Shown one piece after another: positions 32,525 to 40,529 of a stretch of 46,459 nucleotides of DNA. The position numbers and the translations under genes were made by a program. The DNA is from Streptomyces aurantiacus. GTDB lineage: Bacteria; Actinomycetota; Actinomycetes; Streptomycetales; Streptomycetaceae. The stretch covers positions 1 through 46,459 of the forward strand of contig NZ_LIPP01000056.1 in NCBI RefSeq assembly GCF_001418335.1, written 5' to 3'. Position 1 is the first letter of the stretch. Each line of letters starts with the position of its first letter. Below the pieces are notes generated by a model that ran no database searches, was not told the DNA's origin, and saw only the letters and a program-made list of their open reading frames with translations.

Positions 32525-32882
32525 GCTGAAGTGACCCTTCGTGGAAGTGGATCCGGCACCGATCGCGACCGCGGACGCGGTGAGCGCCCGTACGACCGTC
32601 GGCGCGGTCGCCGATGGGGTCGCCGGTGTGGTCATCACCGCCGACGCTCGACACGGTGAGCGGACTGCGATCGGGTGGCCAGGTGAGGCCCGAGCCGAGT
32701 GAGGAGAGTGAGAGGAGCGAGAGGAGTGAACAGTGAGACGGGTGTTGTCCCACTCACCCAGTCAGACACCGCACCCGGGGCGGAGGTTGTACCGAAACCG
32801 GCCTTCTGTTCCACGAATTAGCAGGTCAGAGGCCCTACTAGCCCTCTTTGATGAGCACTGGCCGACGGCTGTGTGAACAGTT
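32525..32882. other. Promoter region of the RTX gene
   Basis: About 360 bp with no supported gene. It contains a purine-rich tract of GAGAG/GGAG-type repeats near 32695-32740 and presumably the RTX promoter. Confidence 0.4.
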
Positions 32883-32897
32883 CCCCTCATCAAGGGG
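32883..32897 (-). terminator. Small hairpin overlapping the lipoprotein stop codon
   Basis: CCCCT-TGATG-AGGGG on the minus strand; the loop holds the TGA stop of the lipoprotein gene. Confidence 0.4.
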
Positions 32898-33210
32898 ACG
32901 CTGTGACGACGGGCGGGCAAGTGCCGGTGTCTTCGCCGATGGAGTTGATTTCGGCGTTGGACCGCGAATCCCCCGCGTAATTCGTCTGGTCCGTACAACG
33001 CGCCTCGGATTTCTCCTTCGGACTGCCCGACGCCGCCGCGCCGGTGGCGGGACTGTCCGACTGCTCGGCCGAGTCGTCGGTGCTGTCCGCGGACACGGAG
33101 CTGGACACGGAGGACCGGGGCTGCGGGTCACTCGTCGGGTCGCACGCGGTGAGTGACAGACCGACAGCCACAGCGGTAAGGGCCAGCATCGACATCTTCC
33201 GAACGCGCAT
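32890..33210 (-). CDS. Small lipoprotein
   Basis: 106 residues with a lipoprotein signal (MRVRKMSMLALTAVAVGLSL) and lipobox LTAC; the mature chain starts CDPTSDPQ. A Ser/Asp-rich disordered linker follows, then a short C-terminal part with two Cys (EARCTDQTNY, DTGTCPPV). Anchored on the outer face of the membrane; function unknown. GGAGG lies 8 nt before the ATG at 33210. Confidence 0.78.
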   Translation of the reverse strand: MRVRKMSMLALTAVAVGLSLTACDPTSDPQPRSSVSSSVSADSTDDSAEQSDSPATGAAASGSPKEKSEARCTDQTNYAGDSRSNAEINSIGEDTGTCPPVVTASP

Positions 33211-33304
33211 GAGGTTTCCTCCGGACGGGGCCCTGCTCCGGTCGAGCGGGCTTTCTGACCCTCCAGATGTGAGCACCGTGAGTCCCGTTGCGGCACACGG
33301 CGCG

Positions 33305-33703
33305 TTAGGACAGGCCTGTGACAGTCGGGACATCGCCTTCGCCGTCGCCGTCACCGCAGCCACAGCCACAGCCACAGCCACAGCCACAGCCACAGCCATC
33401 GGAGCCCTCGTGGGCATCCGCGGGAAACCGGGCGACGCGGCTCTCCGCGATGCGGTGGACGTCACGCAGCGCCTCGGCCATCCGGGCCGCCAGGAAATGG
33501 AGTTGTACGGATGTGGCCTTGTCATCAGCGAGCATGCCGGCGGCGTGATCGAGGAGTTCGCCCGCCATACCGAGCTGCACGCTCTCGACTCTGTCGACGA
33601 CCCGGGAGAGACGTCCGCTCCCGTCGCCGACGAGGTAACAGGGCTTGCCTTCCGGGCTGGGCCACGGAAGCAATCGGGCTGTCTCCGTCCGGTTGCCGAT
33701 CAC
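33305..33703 (-). CDS. Hypothetical protein with (Cys-Gly)n tail
   Basis: 132 residues. The N-terminal 100 residues are helical (LGMAGELLDHAAGMLADDKA, FLAARMAEALRDVHRIAESR), typical of small proteins beside DUF397/XRE pairs in Streptomyces. The C-terminus has an uninterrupted run of about eight Cys-Gly dipeptides followed by GDGDGEGD, encoded by a hexamer repeat. It could bind metal or be a repeat-expansion artefact. The GTG start with GGAGG seven bases upstream overlaps the stop of the upstream gene (GTGA), so the two are coupled. Confidence 0.65.
   Translation of the reverse strand: MIGNRTETARLLPWPSPEGKPCYLVGDGSGRLSRVVDRVESVQLGMAGELLDHAAGMLADDKATSVQLHFLAARMAEALRDVHRIAESRVARFPADAHEGSDGCGCGCGCGCGCGCGDGDGEGDVPTVTGLS
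33357..33398. repeat. Seven tandem CAGCCA hexamers inside a gene
   Basis: Seven exact 6-bp copies, read on the minus strand as alternating Cys and Gly codons. The length is likely to vary between strains by slippage without breaking the frame. Confidence 0.85.
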
Positions 33704-34035
33704 GCGGTCACCTCCACACCGTGGATGACCTGCGGGCCGATGTCGATGCCGTGCACGGCGAGCCACAGGGCACGCCGTCGGCCCCGCTGCCGCCGCGCTT
33801 CCTCACGCTCGTGGGCGACGAGATAGGGACGGACCATCGCGTGATCCTCACCGCGCAGGGGGCGGGAACCGGCCCGGGTGGAGGTAGGCCCCTCGCCACA
33901 CGTGCAAGGGGGACATGAGCAGGGGGGACACGCGCACGCACCCACCGGAGCGGTGACCGGGCGACGCCTGCGCCCCGTTCCGGGAAAGAGCAGTCGCAGC
34001 AGCGGTTCGAAGAGGCGGGCGACACGGTGACTCAT
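33700..34035 (-). CDS. Small Cys-rich hypothetical protein
   Basis: 111 residues. The N-terminus MSHRVARLFEPLLRLLFPGT is followed by a Pro/Cys motif (ACACPPCSCPPCTCGEG, six Cys) and a basic part ending RPYLVAHEREEARRQRGRRR and ALWLAVHGIDIGPQVIHGVE. The last two blocks recur in small Streptomyces proteins next to DUF5753-type regulators. Function unknown. ATG 34035 has GGAG about 8 nt upstream and is divergent from the XRE gene at 34207. Confidence 0.68.
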   Translation of the reverse strand: MSHRVARLFEPLLRLLFPGTGRRRRPVTAPVGACACPPCSCPPCTCGEGPTSTRAGSRPLRGEDHAMVRPYLVAHEREEARRQRGRRRALWLAVHGIDIGPQVIHGVEVTA

Positions 34036-34206
34036 GTCGTCAACTCCGTTGGGTTCGTTGATGACCACACCCCGGACCGGTGGTACGCGGTCGTACGGGC
34101 ACGGGGGTATCGCGTTCTGTAGCGATCCACTTACAGAGTGAGACGGTCCGGTCCAGGCTCGCCAGAGGGTCGAGTGTGACCAGTCATTTGTCACAAAGGA
34201 GAGGCC

Positions 34207-35001
34207 ATGACCAGCACGTACGGTGACTGGCTCAAGCAGCAACGCGAGACAGCAGGGCTGACGCAGCAGGAGTTGGCCGACGCGGCGGTCATGACCCGTT
34301 CGCACATCTCGCACATCGAGGCGGGGCGGCGTGTTCCTTCGCAGGAGGACGCTCGGCGCCTGGACAGGGTCCTGAACACGGGAAATGTGCTGAGCAGTTT
34401 CCTGCCGGCGGAGGACGCGGCGGTCGCCAGCTACTTCGAGGCGGCTCGACTGCTCGAACAACAGGCCGTAATGGTCCGGGAGTTCGCCCTCTCGTTCGTC
34501 CCCGGCATCCTCCAGACGGAAAGGTACGCACGTGCGGTTCTGGACACGTCGTTCCCTCCGGTGGGTGAAGAGGAATGTGACAGGCGCCTTGTCACACGCC
34601 TTGAGCGGGCGAAGATCCTCGACGATCCGGTGACACCGGTGGTGTGGGCCCTGCTCGACGAGGCGGTTCTACGCCGCGTCGTGGGCAGCCCGGACGTCAT
34701 GGCGGAGCAACTCACTCACCTGGTCCGCCTGGTGGAAAGCGGGCGGGTACGCGTGCATGTCGTCCCGTACGGAGTTGGGGCTTACCAGTTGCTCCAGGGC
34801 ATGCTCACGCTGTTGTGGTTCGAGGACCAACCGCCGGTGGCGTACTCGGAGGGCGTCCAGGTGGGCAAACTGCACGACTCCCCCACCGTGGTCGCCCGGC
34901 TCCAGAGCGCCTACCATCTGGCCCTGAGCGACGCGCTGTCGCTGAAGGAGTCTCTCGCCATGCTGAAAGCCGTAGCGAAGGAATTCGGACACGATGCCTG
35001 A
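34207..35001 (+). CDS. XRE-family regulator with DUF5753 domain
   Basis: 264 residues. Helix-turn-helix at residues about 8-60 (WLKQQRETAGLTQQELADAA, SHISHIEAGRRVPSQEDARR). DUF5753 follows (ALSFVPGILQTERYARAVLD, WALLDEAVLRRVVGSPDVMA, VRVHVVPYGVGAYQLLQGML). Streptomyces encodes many such regulators, each paired with a DUF397 protein; some control development or antibiotic production. CAAAGGAG lies before the ATG, and its end overlaps the DUF397 gene by 8 bp. Confidence 0.9.
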   Translation: MTSTYGDWLKQQRETAGLTQQELADAAVMTRSHISHIEAGRRVPSQEDARRLDRVLNTGNVLSSFLPAEDAAVASYFEAARLLEQQAVMVREFALSFVPGILQTERYARAVLDTSFPPVGEEECDRRLVTRLERAKILDDPVTPVVWALLDEAVLRRVVGSPDVMAEQLTHLVRLVESGRVRVHVVPYGVGAYQLLQGMLTLLWFEDQPPVAYSEGVQVGKLHDSPTVVARLQSAYHLALSDALSLKESLAMLKAVAKEFGHDA

Positions 35002-35221
35002 CCAGAAGGCCCCCGGCGGCGTCATAGCGAAGGGCTGGCGCAAGTCGTCATACAGCGGCCCCGAAGCCGGCAGCTGCCTCGAAGTGGGCGACGGCCACCC
35101 GGCCGGGGTTCCCGTGCGGGACTCCAAAGACCCCCACGGACCCGCCCTCCTCATCCCGGCAAGGGACTGGGCCTCGTTCGTCTCCGCCGTCAAAGCCGGA
35201 GGCTTCCCCGCTCACAGCTGA
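34994..35221 (+). CDS. DUF397 protein
   Basis: 75 residues with the family hallmarks GWRKSSYSGPEAGSCLEV, VPVRDSKDPHGPALLIPARD and a C-terminal W-x-x-F helix (DWASFVSAVKAG). It overlaps and is coupled to the XRE/DUF5753 gene; such partners are thought to modulate the regulator. Confidence 0.92.
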   Translation: MPDQKAPGGVIAKGWRKSSYSGPEAGSCLEVGDGHPAGVPVRDSKDPHGPALLIPARDWASFVSAVKAGGFPAHS

Positions 35222-35272
35222 CCCCCAGGTTCAGCACAGCCCGCGCCAAAACCGCCCGCGCACGATGACCTC

Positions 35273-37537
35273 GTGACATCTGCCACCGATCCGTACCCCC
35301 ACGCCCCCGAGGCCGTCGCCTCGACGCCGTCCGACGAGCCGGTCGCACGGCCGGACAAGGCACCCCGCTGGTCGCTGCCCGTACTGGGCGCGATCCTCGT
35401 CCTGGCCGGCCTGCTGTACTCCTGGAACCTCTCCTCCTCCAGCCTCAACAGCTTCTACAGCGCCGCCGTGTTCAGCGGCACGCAGAGCTGGAAGGCCTGG
35501 TTCTTCGGCTCGTTGGACGCCGGGAACTTCCTGACCGTGGACAAGCCACCCGTCGTACTGATGGTCATGGGGCTGTCCTGCCGCGTCTTCGGGTACGGCA
35601 CCTGGCAGATGATGCTGCCGCTGGTCGCCGCCGCGCTCGGCACGATCTGGATCCTGCACGCGTCGGTCAAGCGGGTCTGGGGCCACGGCCCCGCCGCCGT
35701 CGCCGCGCTCGTCCTCGCGCTCACCCCGATCACCGTCGCCATCAACCGCGACAACAACCCGGACACCCTGCTCGTCCTCCTCATGGTCGCGGGCGCCGCC
35801 CTGGCCCTGCGCGCCGTCCACAACGGGAAGCTGCTGCCGCTCGTCGGCGCGGCCGTCTGCTTCGGTTTCGCCTTCAACACCAAGATGCTCCAGGGCTACA
35901 TCGCCCTGCCCGCCGTCTTCGCCGTGTACCTGTACGCGGCTCAGGGCGGCCTGCTCCGTCGCGTACGCGACCTCGCCGTCGCCGCAGTCACCCTCGCCGT
36001 CTCCAGCTTCTGGTGGGCCGCCGCCGTGTCGTTCGTGCCCGCCTCGTCGCGGCCGTACATCGGCGGGTCGACGGACGGCACCGCCTGGGACCTGATCATG
36101 GGCTACAACGGCCTCGGCCGCGTCCTCGGCGGCGACGGCAACGGCGGGGGTGGAGGCGGCGGTGGCGGAGGCGGCTTCTCCGGGACCGCCGGTATCGGGC
36201 GGATGTTCAACGAAACACTGGGCGGCCAGATCTCCTGGCTGCTGCCCTTCGCCGGGATCGCCCTCGTCGGCGGCCTCGTACTGCGCGGACGCGCTCCCCG
36301 TACGGACCTCACGCGGGCCGCGCTGATCCTGTGGGGCGGCTGGACCGCGCTGCACTACCTGACCTTCAGCCTCGCCGAAGGCACCATGCACCCGTACTAC
36401 ACGACCGCGCTCGCACCCGGCATCGCGGCGCTGTGCGGGGGCGGCGGCGCGATGCTCCTGCACGCCTTCCGCACGTTCCGCACAGGTGACGCCAAGCGCT
36501 GGTCCGGGGCCTGGGCATGGACATGGACATGGGCCCTGCCCGTGGCGTTCGCCGCCACCGGCGTCTGGGCGGTCGTCCTGCTGCGGCGGGCCTCCGGCTG
36601 GAACAGTTGGCTGTGGCCGACCGTCGCCGCGGTGATGGTCCTGGCGATCGTCGGCCTGTTCCTCTTCCGGTCCGGTCGGCGGGCGCGGCTGCTCTCCGGC
36701 GCCGTGGTCGCGGCCGTCGTCGCCTCCCTCGCCGGACCCGCAGCCTACGCCGTCTCCGTGCCCGCGAGTTCGGGCGGCGGCATGAGCGGTACGAACCCGA
36801 CGGCCGGCCCCACCACCGGTGGCGGCATGGGCGGCGGACCCGGCGGCGGTGGAGGTGGCGGCCGGGGCGGCTTCCCCGGCGGCAACGGCAGCCAGGCATC
36901 AGGCGGCCAGGCACCGGGCGGCCAGCAGCAGGGCGCTCCGCAGGCCGGTGGCGAGGCACCGGGCGGCGGCGGCCAGACGGGTACCCAGCCCAGTGGCGCC
37001 CCGAGCGCCCAGGAGCAGGGCGGCGACGGCCAGACCGGCACCCCGCCGAACGCAAGCGGTGGCGGCATGGGCGGTGGAGGCGGCGGCATGGGTGGCGGCG
37101 CCGACAGTGCCATGACCACGTACCTGGAGAAGCACCGCGACGGCGCCAAGTGGCTGGTGGCGGTGTCCGGTTCGCAGAGCGCGGCCCAGCTGATCGTCAG
37201 CACGAAGCAGCCCGTCATCTCCATGTGGGGCTGGTCCGGCAGCGACAAGGCCATGACCCTCGCCAAGCTCAAGGAACTCGTGACGAAGGGCGAGCTGCAC
37301 TACATCGTGCTCGGCGGCGCAGGCGGGGGCGGAGCCGGCGGTATGGGCGGCGGCGACTCCGACAGCGTCAGCTCCGAGGTGACGGCCTGGGTGCAGAAGC
37401 ACGCCACGGCGGTGAAGGCGAGCGAGTACGGCAGCGGCTCGTCGTCGGGGTCCGCCACGTCCACTTCCCAGGACTCGGAGGACGACGCGCAGAACACCCA
37501 GGCGCTCTATCGCCTGGACGCCTCGGACGTCGGCTAG
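35273..37537 (+). CDS. GT39-type glycosyltransferase (YkcA/YkcB-like)
   Basis: A 754-residue polytopic membrane protein. The N-terminal 500 residues are an ArnT/PMT-like glycosyltransferase using polyprenyl-phosphate sugars: SFYSAAVFSGTQSWKAWFFG, DAGNFLTVDKPPVV with the DKPP loop, INRDNNPDTLLVLLM, and many membrane helices. A glycine stretch interrupts an extracellular loop. A long Gly/Gln-rich linker (about residues 500-615) leads to an extracytoplasmic C-terminal domain (WLVAVSGSQSAAQLIVSTKQ, LKELVTKGELHYIVLGG), typical of the YkcA/YkcB group. The acceptor is unknown. GTG start. Confidence 0.85.
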   Translation: MTSATDPYPHAPEAVASTPSDEPVARPDKAPRWSLPVLGAILVLAGLLYSWNLSSSSLNSFYSAAVFSGTQSWKAWFFGSLDAGNFLTVDKPPVVLMVMGLSCRVFGYGTWQMMLPLVAAALGTIWILHASVKRVWGHGPAAVAALVLALTPITVAINRDNNPDTLLVLLMVAGAALALRAVHNGKLLPLVGAAVCFGFAFNTKMLQGYIALPAVFAVYLYAAQGGLLRRVRDLAVAAVTLAVSSFWWAAAVSFVPASSRPYIGGSTDGTAWDLIMGYNGLGRVLGGDGNGGGGGGGGGGGFSGTAGIGRMFNETLGGQISWLLPFAGIALVGGLVLRGRAPRTDLTRAALILWGGWTALHYLTFSLAEGTMHPYYTTALAPGIAALCGGGGAMLLHAFRTFRTGDAKRWSGAWAWTWTWALPVAFAATGVWAVVLLRRASGWNSWLWPTVAAVMVLAIVGLFLFRSGRRARLLSGAVVAAVVASLAGPAAYAVSVPASSGGGMSGTNPTAGPTTGGGMGGGPGGGGGGGRGGFPGGNGSQASGGQAPGGQQQGAPQAGGEAPGGGGQTGTQPSGAPSAQEQGGDGQTGTPPNASGGGMGGGGGGMGGGADSAMTTYLEKHRDGAKWLVAVSGSQSAAQLIVSTKQPVISMWGWSGSDKAMTLAKLKELVTKGELHYIVLGGAGGGGAGGMGGGDSDSVSSEVTAWVQKHATAVKASEYGSGSSSGSATSTSQDSEDDAQNTQALYRLDASDVG

Positions 37538-37550
37538 ACGTGTTGTCCGC

Positions 37551-38222
37551 TCAGCTGTCCTGTGCCGCCAGGGCCGCCACCGCGGGGATTGCCGCGAAGG
37601 CTTTGTGTACGTGCCGAGTGAGCGCCGCACGGTCCTGCCGTACGGCGTCCGAGGCGATCCACGTCTCCAGCGCGCGGTGCCAGGCGGCCAGCATGAGGTC
37701 CAGCAGCAGGCGCAGTTCGGTGTGGCCGGGGAACTGACCGGAGGGCCGGCCGGGGGACCGGCCGGCCAGCCGGTCCGCCACGATCCGGACGACGTTCGCG
37801 GAGGTTTCTGAGCAGAAGCGCAGGCTGTGTGCGGTCAGCGCGGGGGTGCGGTCGGCCAGGGTGCGGCTGACGCGGAAGCTCCGCTCCCAGCCGTCCGTCA
37901 TCTGCTCCAGCGCCGCGAACAGTGCGTCCTTGTAGGCGCCGAACAGGTGCTCACCGGTCAGAGGCCGGTTCTCGACGAGCTTGAGGTAGGCGGCCCACAG
38001 TTCCTTCTCCGGGGCCAGGGCCAGGTCTTCCTTCGAGGCGAACGTGCGGAAGAAGGTGCGCTTGGAGACCTCCACCGCATCGACGATCTCGTCCAGGGTG
38101 ACCGCGGTGAAGTCCCGCGCGGTGAACAGCTCAAGAGCCGTGTCGACCAGAGCTTGGCGGGTCCGCAGCTTCTTGCGCTCACGCAGCGGCAGTTCCTTCG
38201 GGTCCTTCGAGTCCTTCTGCAC
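37551..38222 (-). CDS. TetR-family regulator
   Basis: 223 residues. N-terminal helix-turn-helix FTAVTLDEIVDAVEVSKRTF with FRTFASKEDLALAP; the C-terminal ligand domain is MftR/ATPase-like (RSFRVSRTLADRTPALTAHS). Divergent from the MDR oxidoreductase at 38290 with only 67 bp between, so it very likely represses that gene and itself. GTG start with a weak ribosome binding site. Confidence 0.88.
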   Translation of the reverse strand: MQKDSKDPKELPLRERKKLRTRQALVDTALELFTARDFTAVTLDEIVDAVEVSKRTFFRTFASKEDLALAPEKELWAAYLKLVENRPLTGEHLFGAYKDALFAALEQMTDGWERSFRVSRTLADRTPALTAHSLRFCSETSANVVRIVADRLAGRSPGRPSGQFPGHTELRLLLDLMLAAWHRALETWIASDAVRQDRAALTRHVHKAFAAIPAVAALAAQDS

Positions 38223-38289
38223 GGGCGAAGCCTATCAGCAGCGTTTGCCACTTGTAAGCTTATGCCTCTCAGTGGCACTATCGCTCACC

Positions 38290-39225
38290 ATGAAGGCACT
38301 GACGATTGATCACTCCGCTCCGGGACACCTCGCGCTCACCGCGGTCGCCGACCCCGAACCCGCCGCCCACCAGGCCCTGGTGCAGGTCCACTCCTTCTCC
38401 CTCAACTCCGGCGAGGTCCATTACGTGATCCCCGGGGGCGAAGCCGGCACAGTGCCCGGCTGGGACGCCGCGGGCGTGGTGGTCCAGGCAGCCGCCGACG
38501 GCTCCGGCCCCGCGGCCGGCACTCCCGTCGTCACCGTGGGCGCCGACGGCGCCTGGGCCGAACTGCGCGCCGTGGACACCCATCTGATCGGCACCGCACC
38601 CGAGGGTGCCGACCTCGGCCCGATCAGCACGCTGCCGGTCGCGGCGGGTACGGCCCTGCGCGTCCTGCACCGCATCGGGCCGATCCTGGGACGGCGCATC
38701 CTGGTGACCGGCGCGGGCGGCGGCGTGGGCCGCTTCACCCTGCAGCTCGCGGCCCGGGGCGGCGCACATGTCACGGCGGTGACCAGCGACCCGGCGAAGG
38801 CGGACGCACTGCGCGCACTCGGCGCCCACGAGATCGTCACCGACCTGTCCGCGCTCCAGCACCTCGAACCGGTGCACGGCGTGGTCGAACTGGTCGGCGG
38901 CGCCCACATGGTCGCCGCACACGGCGCCCTGGCTGAACACGGCGTACTGGTGGCCGCAGGTCACATAGCCGGCGACAGCGAGCAGTTCCCCCACGGAGCC
39001 TTCTTCGGCAGCGGCCACCACCACAACCGTCAGATCGCCACCTACTTCCTGTTGGACGACACCGCGGGTCTTGGCGCGGACCTCACCTGGCTCGCCGCGC
39101 TCACCGCCCGTGGCGAGCTGGACCCGCAGGTCGCCCTGCGCACCGACTGGACGCAGGCGGCGCTGGCAGCCGCCGAACTGGCCGCCCGCCGCGTGCCCGG
39201 CAAAGCCGTCCTCGACGTCCGCTGA
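38290..39225 (+). CDS. MDR-superfamily zinc-less oxidoreductase
   Basis: 311 residues. GroES-like start MKALTIDHSAPGHLAL, GTVPGWDAAGVVVQAA, coenzyme site RILVTGAGGGVGRFTLQLAA. Quinone oxidoreductase type, NADPH-dependent by family; the substrate is probably an electrophile sensed by the divergent TetR protein. It is unrelated in context to the MDR gene in the RiPP cluster, and the two proteins differ greatly in sequence. Confidence 0.86.
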   Translation: MKALTIDHSAPGHLALTAVADPEPAAHQALVQVHSFSLNSGEVHYVIPGGEAGTVPGWDAAGVVVQAAADGSGPAAGTPVVTVGADGAWAELRAVDTHLIGTAPEGADLGPISTLPVAAGTALRVLHRIGPILGRRILVTGAGGGVGRFTLQLAARGGAHVTAVTSDPAKADALRALGAHEIVTDLSALQHLEPVHGVVELVGGAHMVAAHGALAEHGVLVAAGHIAGDSEQFPHGAFFGSGHHHNRQIATYFLLDDTAGLGADLTWLAALTARGELDPQVALRTDWTQAALAAAELAARRVPGKAVLDVR

Positions 39226-39261
39226 GCAGACAGGCGCAACTAGGGTTCTCCCTCGACCTGT

Positions 39262-39310
39262 CAGGGAAAACCCTGGCCTTTCGCAGCCCCTGGACCCGAA
39301 ACGGCCAGGG
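39262..39310. terminator. Overlapping alternative hairpins
   Basis: CAGGG-AAAA-CCCTG (39262-39275) and CCCTGGCC (39271-39278) with GGCCAGGG (39303-39310) share the CCCTG arm, so only one can form at a time. Most simply this is the terminator of the MDR gene. Confidence 0.45.
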
Positions 39311-39490
39311 GTTGCGCCATATGCGAGAACGTCACATGAACGACACTCTCCCGTTATGCGAATGACCTCATGTCCATGCCACTCTCCCGATTGACCGAAG
39401 TGTCAACACGCGTAGAACGCGGACGCCGGCCCGTCGATCCGGGCCTCCGCGTAACCTCCGCGTGCCGTTCTCGGGAAAGGGCACCCCCAC

Positions 39491-40333
39491 ATGTCCGTTG
39501 CTCGGATTGGCAGTTGGAAGGCGCTGGCGGCAGGCGTTTCCGCCGTCCTCGTCGGCCTCACCCTCCCGACGGTCGCCGCGACCCCCGCCGCGGCCACAGC
39601 CACCACCACGACCGGCGCCACCACGACCGGCGCCACGGCGGCCGCGTACGACGACACGTACTACGCCGGCGCGATCGGCAAGACCGGTACGGCTCTGAAG
39701 ACCTCGCTGCACGGAATCATCAAGAACCAGACCAAGATCTCGTACTCCGCGGTCTGGGAAGCCCTCAAGGTCACCGACCAGGACCCGAACAACAGCAGCA
39801 ACGTGATCCTGTTGTACTCCGGCATCTCCCGCAGCAAGTCGCTCAACGGCGGCGACGTCGGCGACTGGAACCGCGAGCACACGTGGGCCCAGTCCCACGG
39901 CGACTTCGGCACCTCGGCCGGGCCCGGCACCGACCTGCACCACCTGCGGCCCGAGGACGTCCAGGTCAACAGCATCCGCGGCAACAAGGACTTCGACACC
40001 GGCGGCAGCAGCTTCACCAACAGCGGCGGCAGCCTCACCGACTCGAACTCCTTCGAGCCCCGCTCCGCGGTCAAGGGCGACGTGGCGCGGATGATCCTCT
40101 ACATGGCCGTCCGTTACGAGGGCGACGACTCCTGGCCCGACCTGGAGCCCAACGACGCCGTCACCAACGGCAGCGTCCCGTACCACGGCCGCCTCTCCGT
40201 ACTGAAGCAGTGGAACGAGCAGGACCCGCCCAGCACGTCCGAGCAGCGCCGGAACGAACTCATCTACAGCAACTACCAGGGCAACCGGAACCCCTTCATC
40301 GACCACCCGGAATGGGTCGAGTCGATCTGGTAG
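39491..40333 (+). CDS. Secreted endonuclease I-family nuclease
   Basis: 280 residues with a Sec signal (SWKALAAGVSAVLVGLTLPT, cleavage near AAA) and a Thr/Ala-rich linker. The catalytic domain has the endonuclease I motif WNREHTWAQSHGDFG with TDLHHLRPEDVQVNSIRGNK (beta-beta-alpha metal site) and the C-terminal NELIYSNYQGNRNPFIDHPE. It degrades DNA or RNA non-specifically outside the cell, giving nutrients and phosphate. It is preceded by GGGAAAGG and followed by a hairpin. Confidence 0.92.
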   Translation: MSVARIGSWKALAAGVSAVLVGLTLPTVAATPAAATATTTTGATTTGATAAAYDDTYYAGAIGKTGTALKTSLHGIIKNQTKISYSAVWEALKVTDQDPNNSSNVILLYSGISRSKSLNGGDVGDWNREHTWAQSHGDFGTSAGPGTDLHHLRPEDVQVNSIRGNKDFDTGGSSFTNSGGSLTDSNSFEPRSAVKGDVARMILYMAVRYEGDDSWPDLEPNDAVTNGSVPYHGRLSVLKQWNEQDPPSTSEQRRNELIYSNYQGNRNPFIDHPEWVESIW

Positions 40334-40364
40334 ACCCGCCGTGGCCGGTGAACCCAGTGTGATG

Positions 40365-40403
40365 GGCGCTGAACTCCTCGTAAATAAAGGGGAGTTCGGC
40401 GCC
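40365..40403 (+). terminator. Hairpin terminator after the nuclease
   Basis: GGCGCTGAACTCC and GGAGTTCGGCGCC form a 13-bp stem with one G-T pair around a 13-nt AT-rich loop, 32 bp past the stop codon. Confidence 0.75.
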
Positions 40404-40529
40404 GCACCTGTCCCTTCGGTTACGAAGCCATGACATTGAGGCGTACAACTGAGGACACCCCGATCGAGTCTCACCTCCTGAACGCGGCATTCCGCTGCGG
40501 CAGGACCGACCGACTCGAAAGGCTCACGT

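Noticed and set aside
33357..33398. Hexamer array as a CRISPR-like repeat
   Set aside because: Units are 6 bp with no spacers and lie in a coding frame.
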